Under the pieces are notes generated by a model, which saw nothing but the letters and a program-made list of their open reading frames with translations, was not told the DNA's origin and searched no databases. Below are positions 44,916-53,190 of a stretch of DNA of 64,000 bases, piece after piece. This stretch comes from Bog-950 sp046329535. GTDB lineage: Bacteria; Bacteroidota; Bacteroidia; Chitinophagales; LD1. The stretch's first letter is position 1. Every line of letters begins with the position of its first letter. The position numbers were made by a program, and so were the translations under genes. Location of the stretch: assembly GCA_046329535.1 (NCBI GenBank), contig JAXLUN010000003.1, positions 310,001 to 374,000 on the forward strand, written 5' to 3'.

Positions 44916-45104
44916 ATGGAAAAGACAGTGAAAATAACAACCCTTAAAGACCAGCCTTCCGATTTGGAATACTGGTTAAGCAGACCTGCCGAAGAACGGT
45001 TTGAAGCAGTGAAGCTGTTATGGACACAGTATGTAAACTTCAAGAAAGATGTTCCACAAAGACTACAAAGAGTTTATACAATTACTCATCGAAAAAGACG
45101 CTGA
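44916..45104 (+). CDS. Small partner protein of a nucleotidyltransferase module
   Basis: 62 residues, basic end (RLQRVYTITHRKRR) and the pattern DLEYWLSRPAEERFEAVKLL. Small proteins of this type occur immediately before MNT-like nucleotidyltransferases in many genomes. It overlaps the next gene by 56 bases, indicating coupled translation. Its role as toxin or antitoxin is unknown. Confidence 0.72.
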   Translation: MEKTVKITTLKDQPSDLEYWLSRPAEERFEAVKLLWTQYVNFKKDVPQRLQRVYTITHRKRR

Positions 45105-45510
45105 GTATCTCATTGTTGGAGGACATGCGGTTATTCTATATGGTTATCCGCGCTTCACCAACGATTTGGATGTTTGGATTAATCCAACCGAAGAGAATGC
45201 CGCTAAAGTGATTGACTGTCTGAAAGAGTTTGGTATGGCATCGCTGGGCATTCAATCAAAAGACCTAACCAAAAAAGGCAACATCATTCAACTGGGTCAT
45301 ATTCCCGTAAGAATTGATTTACTCAATGAAATTGACGGAGTTAAATTCGATTCTTGTTACAAGAACAAAGAAGTAGTTGAAGTGTATGGGATGAAAGTAA
45401 ATTTCCTGCACCTGACCGACTTGGAAAAAAACAAGTTAGCCAGTGGGAGAAAAAAAGACTTAGCCGATCTGGAAGAAATAAAGCGAAAGGTTAAGAAGAC
45501 TAAAAAATAA
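45049..45510 (+). CDS. MNT/DUF6036-like nucleotidyltransferase
   Basis: 153 residues. The nucleotidyltransferase core is seen in LIVGGHAVILYGYPRFTNDL followed by DVWI: a Gly-Gly motif and a metal-binding Asp pair (Asp39, Asp41). A later acidic strand VRIDLLNEIDG supplies the third carboxylate. Such stand-alone domains act in toxin-antitoxin systems or AbiEii-like defence by modifying protein or tRNA. It overlaps its small upstream partner; the two follow lepB and precede a convergent gene. Confidence 0.8.
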   Translation: MFHKDYKEFIQLLIEKDAEYLIVGGHAVILYGYPRFTNDLDVWINPTEENAAKVIDCLKEFGMASLGIQSKDLTKKGNIIQLGHIPVRIDLLNEIDGVKFDSCYKNKEVVEVYGMKVNFLHLTDLEKNKLASGRKKDLADLEEIKRKVKKTKK

Positions 45511-45516
45511 CGAGCC

Positions 45517-46140
45517 TTACTGTTTCAGTGTATTCACATATTGCACCACCGCATCTACATCTGCGTCAGTCAATACATCTTCTTTAAAGCCCGGCATGGC
45601 ATTCTTACCATTTCTGATTAGCAGCTTTTTCTCATCATCGGTTAACTGTGTCAGCGATAAATCCTTCGCTCCGCTTACTCCTCCGTTACCTATTTCACCA
45701 TGGCACTGAGCACATTTGTTGACGTAAATCATTTTACCGGCAGCAATCGGGTCTGCGATAGTAGTGGTGTCAATTTTAGCACCGGTCTTGGCTTTCTTAT
45801 TCATCTCGGCTAAACCGTAGCTCATGATAATCAGAAACACGGCAATAAAAGCCAATATCTTATTTCCTTTCTTAAAGCCGATAACCGCTAAAGGAATAGA
45901 AGCAAACACACAGATAAGCTTAATGACAATAAAGTTAGAGAAGATGGCACCCTTAATCAGCATCCAGCCTCCGGTTACCAGAAACCCAACACTGATAACC
46001 ATTTCGGGTATACGGGTTACTTTGGTGTATTTGGCCAGCATTTCCTTCTTATCCAGAAGAAGCATAACCAGTTTAAACACATAGTGAAGCACGAAAAGAA
46101 GAACAAATAGTTTGTGGCTGTGGAGTAAACCTGTATACAT
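45517..46140 (-). CDS. SirB2-like membrane protein fused to a cytochrome c domain
   Basis: About 207 residues from the ATG at 46140, preferred to 46200 because it begins the hydrophobic region (MYTGLLHSHKLFVLLFVLHY). Four membrane helices resembling SirB2 span 1-115, followed by a mono-haem cytochrome c domain with CAQCH and axial Met in NAMPGFKEDVLTD. The haem domain should be periplasmic. It probably carries electrons in respiration. The SirB2-like assignment is by eye. Confidence 0.85.
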   Translation of the reverse strand: MYTGLLHSHKLFVLLFVLHYVFKLVMLLLDKKEMLAKYTKVTRIPEMVISVGFLVTGGWMLIKGAIFSNFIVIKLICVFASIPLAVIGFKKGNKILAFIAVFLIIMSYGLAEMNKKAKTGAKIDTTTIADPIAAGKMIYVNKCAQCHGEIGNGGVSGAKDLSLTQLTDDEKKLLIRNGKNAMPGFKEDVLTDADVDAVVQYVNTLKQ

Positions 46141-46207
46141 GAATAGTAGTTTTTTGTAGGGACGAATATAGAAGTAAAACTTTGGTATGAGCAAAGTCAT
46201 ATCGTAC

Positions 46208-46618
46208 CTACCAATAAACCGTATGCACTTTCAGATCGGCAAATTTCTTTACCATCGCGCTCACCCCGCAATATTTTTCCTGCGATAGATTGACAGCTTT
46301 CTCCATTTTGCTTTTATCCTCCTCATCATGCAGCCGGATATAATAGGTCAGTGTAACGGTGTGATAAATCTTCGGATGCTCCTCACTCAGTTCACCTTCC
46401 ACATCAATCTTAAAATCTGAAAACTCCACCCGCATCTTCTTCAGCAAATCCACCACATCTATAGCGGTACAGCCCGCCAGTGCAGAGAGAATAAGCGCCT
46501 TAGGGCGCACACCGGTAGACACACTTTCCTCGGCTGTATCAATGCGAATAGTTTTGCCATTTTGAAGAATATCAAACTGTTGTTCACCAATTTGAGAGAG
46601 AGAGATTTTTGCATTCAT
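46208..46618 (-). CDS. OsmC-family protein
   Basis: 136 residues. The OsmC/Ohr fold is shown by SVSTGVRPKALILSALAGCT (first reactive Cys at the helix) and LSQEKYCGVSAMVKKFADLK (second Cys). Such proteins detoxify organic hydroperoxides by thiol chemistry. It is 21 bp downstream of the M1 peptidase gene. Confidence 0.9.
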   Translation of the reverse strand: MNAKISLSQIGEQQFDILQNGKTIRIDTAEESVSTGVRPKALILSALAGCTAIDVVDLLKKMRVEFSDFKIDVEGELSEEHPKIYHTVTLTYYIRLHDEEDKSKMEKAVNLSQEKYCGVSAMVKKFADLKVHTVYW

Positions 46619-46639
46619 GATTTATCCTTTTGTGGTTTG

Positions 46640-48313
46640 TTACAGCACTTTCTTCACGTTAATATACATCCAATCATCATTCACCTGAAAGTCTGCTTCT
46701 TTCCTCAGCTTGATAGATATAGTTTTAAACTCGTTCGTAGCCTCCAGTCTTCGGTTAAAGACTTTATCTGATGAAACATAAACCGGCATGTTAAAGTTCC
46801 TGACATCAGTTTGCCAGCGGTATCTCAGCTCGTATTCTCCTTTCTTCAGTTTCTTTAAACCATACTCCAGTGTAGGAATGGAGGGATATTTATAATACTG
46901 TTCAAAAACAGCCGATAAATCCTTTCCGGTTTGGCGGCTAAAATAATTCACAACATCCTGATATCCGATGTTCTTCATTTTGAAAGCGGTATCGCTCATA
47001 CACTTAATAATACTCCACCAAAGTTCATCCTTATTCAGCGCATGTCGAAGCGTATTAAGAAACAATGCTCCCTTGCTGTACATGTCGCCATCCCCTTCTT
47101 CGTTTACATCATATTTGCCCACCATCGGGAACTTATTCTCTACATGTGGCTTTTTGGCATTGATATACTTCTGTGCCGTAGCAGAATCATACATACACTC
47201 CACGTAAATGGATTCGGTATACGTGCAGAAACTTTCATGAATCCACATATCGGCAATGTCTTTACAGCTAACGCTGTTACCCCACCATTCATGTCCGCTT
47301 TCGTGAATAATGATATAGTCAAACGTGAGACCAATTCGCGAGTAATCGCTGCCGGCATAACCCGTTAAATATTTGTTGCCATAAGCAATGGCTCCCTGAT
47401 GCTCCATACCCAGATAAGGTGTTTCAACCAACGCATAGCCATCATTCCAGAAAGGATATTTACCTAAATACTTTTCGTAACAACGCAGCATGGGTTTTAC
47501 CTGATCAAACTGAATTTTTGCTTTATCCATATTATAGCGCATCACGTAATAATCGAGCGATAGGGTGCTTTCATCGGCAGCGGTATATTCATCATGCAGG
47601 TGCTCATAATCACCCACATTCAGCGTAACGTTGTAAGTATTAATAGGATAGCTCACCAACCAGTTGAAGGTGCTGGCTCCATCGGCATGGCGCTTCTCCG
47701 ATTCCAGATTACCATTGCTGATACATTTTAAACCAGATGGAATAGTGCAGGATATCCGCATACTATCGGGCTCATCACCTAAATAGTCTTTACAGGGCCA
47801 CCATAAACTGGCTCCTATACCTTCGCACGAAACCGCCATCCAGAGTTTACCGTTATTATCTTTGGTCCAGGTAAACCCACCATCCCAAGGTGCCCGCTTA
47901 GCAATTTGCGGTTTGCCATAGTAGTTAACAGTGAGCGAGCCCGATGTTCCCTGCTTCACTACGTCATTCATCTCTACAAACACCGCATTAAACTCTCTTC
48001 GGTAACGTAACTCTTTACCCGCGGCAGTAACATTCACAATCTTCATATTGTCGAACAAATCAAGCTGAAGAGTTTGGAAATCGTTTTGCGCCCGAAAGTA
48101 AACGGTATTGCTCCCGCTGATTGTTTTTTCAGCCGTATCAATACGAATATTTAAATCGTAATAGGTGACATCAAAACAAGTACGTTCCGGTCGAAGAGCT
48201 CCCCGCAATGTATCGGCCCGGGTATACTCCTTTTTTTGCGAAATCAATTGTGCTTTAGTAGGTTGGGTAAGCACAGACAGAAAGAATACTAAGATAAACG
48301 GATAGAATTTCAT
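46640..48313 (-). CDS. M1-family metallopeptidase
   Basis: 557 residues with signal peptide (MKFYPFILVFFLSVLTQPTKA). Substrate-exopeptidase motif appears as LGMEHQGAIAYGN (replacing GxMEN). The zinc site is HESGH (337-341) with the distal Glu at about 360 (WIHESFCTYTE). It has the aminopeptidase N layout without the long C-terminal domain. Exported, so it would process peptides in the periplasm or outside. No T9SS domain is visible at the end. Confidence 0.93.
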   Translation of the reverse strand: MKFYPFILVFFLSVLTQPTKAQLISQKKEYTRADTLRGALRPERTCFDVTYYDLNIRIDTAEKTISGSNTVYFRAQNDFQTLQLDLFDNMKIVNVTAAGKELRYRREFNAVFVEMNDVVKQGTSGSLTVNYYGKPQIAKRAPWDGGFTWTKDNNGKLWMAVSCEGIGASLWWPCKDYLGDEPDSMRISCTIPSGLKCISNGNLESEKRHADGASTFNWLVSYPINTYNVTLNVGDYEHLHDEYTAADESTLSLDYYVMRYNMDKAKIQFDQVKPMLRCYEKYLGKYPFWNDGYALVETPYLGMEHQGAIAYGNKYLTGYAGSDYSRIGLTFDYIIIHESGHEWWGNSVSCKDIADMWIHESFCTYTESIYVECMYDSATAQKYINAKKPHVENKFPMVGKYDVNEEGDGDMYSKGALFLNTLRHALNKDELWWSIIKCMSDTAFKMKNIGYQDVVNYFSRQTGKDLSAVFEQYYKYPSIPTLEYGLKKLKKGEYELRYRWQTDVRNFNMPVYVSSDKVFNRRLEATNEFKTISIKLRKEADFQVNDDWMYINVKKVL

Positions 48314-48633
48314 GCAGTGTAGATATTAATTCAGGCAATCAAAGGTTTACTAAATCCGGCAGTTATTGAAAATTAAATCGCTGCAAAATATATCCGGGCG
48401 CTAAGCTAAAAAGGAAATATGTTAATTTGAGAAAGAGCGATATTCTTCAATCCGATTTTACAATTCTTGCCGGGTCGTATAAATTTCCGTGTGCATATCC
48501 CGGTATACAAAACACTGGTTTGTTCCGCTAACTTTAAAGGGTTGTCAATTATAAATTACAATCCACAAAGGTTCTTGTAAATCATTTATCAGGCATTGGA
48601 GGGCTATTGATTAGGTGCCTTTACATTCGTTGT
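48314..48633. other. Divergent intergenic region
   Basis: About 320 bases between the M1 peptidase and the Gfo/Idh gene, both transcribed outward. It must hold two promoters, but no full consensus is seen; partial -7 matches occur (AACCTTTG on the minus strand). Nothing else recognised. Confidence 0.5.
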
Positions 48634-49635
48634 ATGGCAAAAGTTGTTCGCATTGGTGTTTTCGGGGTTGGGCATCTGGGAAAAATTCATCTCCGGCTGT
48701 TAAAGGAGATTGCAGGTTTCGACATAGTTGGGTTTTATGACCCGGATGATAAAAATGCGACTCTCGTAGAGAAGGAGTTTAACCTGAAGCGTTTTGAAAC
48801 ACACAAAAAACTGATTGAAAGCTGCGATGCACTGGATATTGTTTCCCCCACCACCTCCCATTTTGAAATTGCCCACGACTGTATAAAAAAAGCTAAACAC
48901 ATTTTCATAGAAAAACCGCTGGCCTCTACTATTAAAGAAGCCAAACAACTGGTAGAACTGGTAGATGAGGCTCGTGTAAAAGCAATGGTAGGCCATGTGG
49001 AGCGTTTCAACCCGGCCATTCTAAGTCTGAATAAGAAGAATATCAAACCCATGTTTATTGAAGTACACCGGCTGGCGGAGTTTAACCCACGGGGCACCGA
49101 TGTAAGCGTAGTGCTCGATCTGATGATTCACGATTTAGATATCATACTGAGTTTGGTTAAAGGGAATGTAAAAAAGGTGAGCGCCAGTGGAGTAGCCATT
49201 CTGTCTAAAACACCCGATATTGCCAACGCACGAATTGAATTTGATAACGGTTGTGTGGCCAATGTTACAGCCAGTCGGGTATCTGTCAAGAACATGCGTA
49301 AAATGCGCATCTTTCAGCCCGGGGCCTATATCAGTATGGATTTTTTAAAAAAGAAGAGCGACCTGTTCCGCATTGAAGACACAGCTCCTCCGGCCAATAC
49401 CGAAACCAATCATTTTGAAATTGACCTGCCCGACAACTCTAAAAAATATATCACGTTTGAAACTGCTGAAAAGAAAGATATAAATGCCATCCAAATGGAA
49501 CTCGAACTGTTTCATAAAAGCATTACGCAGAATAAACCGGTACCGGTTAGTGTGCTGGATGGATACAATGCCATGCACCTGGCGCAGCAAATTCTGGATA
49601 AGATTAATACCCAGTTGGTCGTAAAGAAAGGCTAA
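48634..49635 (+). CDS. Gfo/Idh/MocA-family oxidoreductase
   Basis: About 333 residues; the ATG at 48634 is chosen over 48607 because the Rossmann start follows at once (MAKVVRIGVFGVGHLGKIHL). The second signature is FIEKPLASTIKEAKQLVELV (EKP motif). VGHVERFNPAILSL and VVLDLMIHDLDIILSLVKG are conserved. The family oxidises sugars or nucleotide sugars with NAD(P). The exact substrate cannot be read. Confidence 0.9.
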   Translation: MAKVVRIGVFGVGHLGKIHLRLLKEIAGFDIVGFYDPDDKNATLVEKEFNLKRFETHKKLIESCDALDIVSPTTSHFEIAHDCIKKAKHIFIEKPLASTIKEAKQLVELVDEARVKAMVGHVERFNPAILSLNKKNIKPMFIEVHRLAEFNPRGTDVSVVLDLMIHDLDIILSLVKGNVKKVSASGVAILSKTPDIANARIEFDNGCVANVTASRVSVKNMRKMRIFQPGAYISMDFLKKKSDLFRIEDTAPPANTETNHFEIDLPDNSKKYITFETAEKKDINAIQMELELFHKSITQNKPVPVSVLDGYNAMHLAQQILDKINTQLVVKKG

Positions 49636-49783
49636 GGTATCAACACCCCTGTAAGGATTTTCTAAGTCAAAACAATAAGCCGACATCTGGCAACTGAAAG
49701 ACACGAACTACACCGGATTAACTTTTTCTCTTTTCTTCGCAATCTTAAAAGATTTACAACGTTAAGTGCACACAATTTTTAGC

Positions 49784-50620
49784 ATGAAATTTTCTATCAG
49801 CAGCCTGATAATTTTTATGAGTGTATTCTGTATCACTTCTTGTAAAAAAATGCCCAACGATGGTATCCCTTTTTACATGCAGATAGATACCGCAGTGGTT
49901 ATTACAAACAATTCAACCGAAGGGGCCAATTCTCATAACATCACTGATGTATGGGTAGAAGCTAATACCGATAACCTGGGTGCCTATAAAATGCCCTGTA
50001 ACTTTCCGGTTTTACAGGAAAACTCCACGCGATTTACCATTAGTGCCGGTATTGCAGAAAGCGGACAATCTGGGGTAAGAGTTATCTACCCCTTTTATAC
50101 GGTAGATACCTTTAGCATCAACACCTCTCGTCAGGGGCAATACATGCATGTACCAACATTCAGATACAAGCCAGGAACCCAGTTTAGTTTTACACCGCAG
50201 GATTTTGAATTAGGCAATGGGTTTAACGGATTAACTTTGGTTGCCGATACCAATGCCAAATATGGCAACCGTTGTGGTGCCATAACAGTTTCTGGTGCCA
50301 CTGATTCTAATATAACAGCTACACAAATCAATAAATACGATTTACCCGAAGGTTTAGAAATATGGCTGGAAGTGGACTACAAAAGCGAAGTTCCTTTCTT
50401 TGTCGGCTTTTACGGAAACTATATTTCCGGAGAAGTGGTAAGAACTCCAGTAGTGTTTGTTACAGCTAAACCATACTGGAATAAAATCTACGTTAAGCTC
50501 AGCAACTATGTGGGTGCAGCACGTGCCGACACCTACAATATTTACTTCGAAGCTCTTCGTCCGATCGATTCCAATGGAGGAACAGTTTATATTGATAATG
50601 TTAAGCTACTCCACTTTTAG
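49784..50620 (+). CDS. Lipoprotein of unknown function
   Basis: About 278 residues from the ATG at 49784. Lipoprotein signal (MKFSISSLIIFMSVFCITSC). The mature part has beta-rich domains (DVWVEANTDNLGAYKMPCNF, YFEALRPIDSNGGTVYIDNV), possibly jelly-roll-like at the C-terminus. It is 18 bp upstream of the sugar transferase, so it could be linked to surface polysaccharide. Confidence 0.75.
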   Translation: MKFSISSLIIFMSVFCITSCKKMPNDGIPFYMQIDTAVVITNNSTEGANSHNITDVWVEANTDNLGAYKMPCNFPVLQENSTRFTISAGIAESGQSGVRVIYPFYTVDTFSINTSRQGQYMHVPTFRYKPGTQFSFTPQDFELGNGFNGLTLVADTNAKYGNRCGAITVSGATDSNITATQINKYDLPEGLEIWLEVDYKSEVPFFVGFYGNYISGEVVRTPVVFVTAKPYWNKIYVKLSNYVGAARADTYNIYFEALRPIDSNGGTVYIDNVKLLHF

Positions 50621-50638
50621 AAGTCTGATATCTGCCGT

Positions 50639-52057
50639 ATGAAAAACAGGAAATCAATCATTGGTTGGTATGTTATTAGCGACTATCTCGCTACCGTGCT
50701 TGCCTGGTATTTCCTTTATCTGTTTCGCAGAGTAGTAATTGAATCAGCCCCCTTTCATCTATCACTACCCTTAAAAGACAATAATTTCTGGGTAGCTATG
50801 ATGATTGTGCCTGAGCTATGGCTTCTTTTCCATTACCTCACAGGCACTTATGTAGATCTGTATAAAAAGTCTCGATTGCAGGAACTGGGCAAAACTTTTA
50901 TCGTCAGTTTCTTTGGAAGCATTATCATCTTCTTTCTTCTGCTTCTGGATGACAACGTAAGAAGATATTCAGATTATTATTTGACTTTTTTCGTACTGCT
51001 TTCCCTCCAGTTCTTTTTTACTTTTCTGGGCAGATACATCATACTTCGGCAAGCCAAAAAAAATATCCGCAAAGGAGTTGTTGGTTTCGGCACTCTGTTA
51101 ATTGGTAGCAGTAGTAAAGCCAATGAATTGTACGAAGAACTAAAAAAAGAACAAGACTCATTCGGATTTCGGTTTATCGGCTATCTCGATTTGAATGGTA
51201 AAGAAACAAACACCCTTACAAGCGAACTGAACGAGTTGGGTAGATTGTCTGAATTGGAAATGATTGTTGATAGCCATTCGGAAATTGAAGAGGTGATTAT
51301 TGCGATTGAATCATCTGAACATCATCAACTGAATGACATCATCAACCGTCTTGCTGACCGCAATGTTACTATCCGTATTATTCCGGATATGTATGATATT
51401 CTTTCCGGAACTGTAAAAATGAATCATGCAATTGGAGAGGCTTTTATTGAAATACCACCACACCTGCTGAATGAGTGGGAAAGAATCACCAAACGCTGGT
51501 TTGATGTACTGGCCTCTCTTATTGCCCTGCTGCTTACTCTTCCGCTTACTATTCCGGTTGCTATCAAAATATGGCTGACTGATAGAAAATCTATTTTCTA
51601 TACACAGGAAAGATTAGGCCACTACGGTAAACCATTTCGTATTTACAAGTTTCGCTCTATGTATGTTGATGCAGAAAACTCGGGACCTCAACTAACTACT
51701 TCAAATGACAATAGAATTACCCCGATTGGCAAAGTAATACGCAAATATCGCATTGATGAGCTGCCACAATTTATCAATGTTATAAAAGGTGAAATGAGTA
51801 TTGTTGGCCCCCGAGCCGAAAGAAAATTTTTTGCCGATCAGATAGTCCACTTTGCTCCATATTATCGCCATGTTTTCCGTGTTCAACCTGGCATTACTTC
51901 TTTAGGCATGGTAAAGTACGGCTATGCATCCACGGTCCAAGAAATGGTAAAACGTTTAAAATATGACATCATCTATATTGAAAACATGAGCCTGATGATG
52001 GATTTCAAAATCATGGTATACACAGTACTGACCGTAGTAAAAGGGCGGGGCAAGTAA
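50639..52057 (+). CDS. Polyprenyl-phosphate sugar-1-phosphate transferase (WcaJ-like)
   Basis: 472 residues. Four or five N-terminal helices, a CoA-binding-like middle domain (GVVGFGTLLIGSSSKANELY, DLNGK), then the catalytic sugar-transferase domain: KRWFDVLASLIALLLTLPLT, RLGHYGKPFRIYKFRSMYVD, KYRIDELPQFINVIKGEMSI and VGPRAERKFF. It starts exopolysaccharide or O-antigen units by moving a hexose-1-phosphate to undecaprenyl phosphate. Other polysaccharide genes are absent here. It converges on rplC. Confidence 0.93.
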   Translation: MKNRKSIIGWYVISDYLATVLAWYFLYLFRRVVIESAPFHLSLPLKDNNFWVAMMIVPELWLLFHYLTGTYVDLYKKSRLQELGKTFIVSFFGSIIIFFLLLLDDNVRRYSDYYLTFFVLLSLQFFFTFLGRYIILRQAKKNIRKGVVGFGTLLIGSSSKANELYEELKKEQDSFGFRFIGYLDLNGKETNTLTSELNELGRLSELEMIVDSHSEIEEVIIAIESSEHHQLNDIINRLADRNVTIRIIPDMYDILSGTVKMNHAIGEAFIEIPPHLLNEWERITKRWFDVLASLIALLLTLPLTIPVAIKIWLTDRKSIFYTQERLGHYGKPFRIYKFRSMYVDAENSGPQLTTSNDNRITPIGKVIRKYRIDELPQFINVIKGEMSIVGPRAERKFFADQIVHFAPYYRHVFRVQPGITSLGMVKYGYASTVQEMVKRLKYDIIYIENMSLMMDFKIMVYTVLTVVKGRGK

Positions 52058-52102
52058 TCAACGCTACCATTATAGGTTAAGTTTAAAAATGTATTGCTGG
52101 GT

Positions 52103-52131
52103 AAAAAAAATCCCGACTTAATAAGTCGGGA
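52103..52131 (-). terminator. Intrinsic terminator directly after rplC
   Basis: 9-bp perfect stem TCCCGACTT (52111-52119) with 52123-52131, loop AAT. On the minus strand it is followed by eight T (52110-52103). It lies 43 bp beyond the rplC stop. Confidence 0.9.
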
Positions 52132-52174
52132 CCTTTCACTTTCCTTTATCGGGATTTCTGAATTACTTCAGAAC

Positions 52175-52789
52175 CTACCCTTCAATAATTACATATGAAC
52201 CGATAGCACCTGGCACGGAACCTTTAATCAAAATCAGATTTTGATCTCCCAATACCTTTACTACTTTCAGGTTCAGCGTTTCAACACGCTCACCGCCAGT
52301 TCTACCCGCCATACGCATCCCCTTGAAAACGTGCGATGGATCAGAAGAAGCGCCCAATGAACCGGGAGCTCTTTGACGATCGTGCTGACCGTGAGTTCCC
52401 ATACCTACACCGGAAAATCCATGACGTTTTACAACCCCCTGAAAACCTTTTCCTTTAGAGGTTCCTATTACGTTTACAAAATCGCCCTCTTCAAACGTAG
52501 TTGCCGCAACCACATCGCCTACATTTTTCTCAAATTCATAGTCGCGAAACTCTACTACTTTCCTTTTAGGAGTAGTCCCTGCTTTTTTGAAATGTCCTTG
52601 AAGAGCTTTAGGCGTTTGCTTTTCTTTCTTGTCGTCAAATGCTAATTGAATAGCAGAATAACCATCAATTTCCTGAGTTTTAATTTGTGTTACAACGCAA
52701 GGCCCAGCCTCAATAACGGTGACAGCGGTGTGTTTCCCGTCATCAAATACACTGGTCATTCCTACTTTTTTTCCGATAATTCCTTTCAT
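52175..52789 (-). CDS. rplC: 50S ribosomal protein L3
   Basis: 204 residues, full length: MKGIIGKKVGMTSVFDDGKH at the start, the W-loop region GFSGVGMGTHGQHDRQRAPG (with the methylated Gln position) and GRTGGERVETLNLKVV. It binds 23S rRNA near the peptidyl-transferase centre. Follows rpsJ by 59 bp. Unusually, it is the last gene of this ribosomal run, as a terminator follows and rplD is not downstream. Confidence 0.97.
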   Translation of the reverse strand: MKGIIGKKVGMTSVFDDGKHTAVTVIEAGPCVVTQIKTQEIDGYSAIQLAFDDKKEKQTPKALQGHFKKAGTTPKRKVVEFRDYEFEKNVGDVVAATTFEEGDFVNVIGTSKGKGFQGVVKRHGFSGVGMGTHGQHDRQRAPGSLGASSDPSHVFKGMRMAGRTGGERVETLNLKVVKVLGDQNLILIKGSVPGAIGSYVIIEG

Positions 52790-52848
52790 TACTTTTTGGT
52801 TTTAGAGGAGCCCAAGAGGCTCATAAATGATTAAATATTTACTTGTAC

Positions 52849-53154
52849 TTATGCTTTTATTTCAACTTCCACACCACTTGGCAACTCCAATTTCATCAGG
52901 GCATCAATAGTTTTAGATGTAGATGAATAGATATCCAAAATTCTCTTGTAAGTACAAAGCTGAAATTGCTCTTTAGAATTTGCATTTACGTGAGGTGAGC
53001 GAAGAACTGTAAACACTTTACGATGTGTTGGGAGAGGTACGGGTCCGCTAACGATAGCTCCTGTATTCTTCACTGTCTTTACAATTTTCTCAGCACTCTT
53101 GTCTACAAGATTGTGATCGTAGCTTTTAAGCTTAATTCTGATTCTTTGGCTCAT
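52849..53154 (-). CDS. rpsJ: 30S ribosomal protein S10
   Basis: 101 residues: MSQRIRIKLKSYDHNLVDKS, then GPVPLPTHRKVFTVLRSPHV, both diagnostic. Also a component of NusA-linked antitermination. 36 bp after fusA. Confidence 0.97.
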   Translation of the reverse strand: MSQRIRIKLKSYDHNLVDKSAEKIVKTVKNTGAIVSGPVPLPTHRKVFTVLRSPHVNANSKEQFQLCTYKRILDIYSSTSKTIDALMKLELPSGVEVEIKA

Positions 53155-53190
53155 TTTAAAAGAACGTTTATGGGTTATGATTTAATTAAA

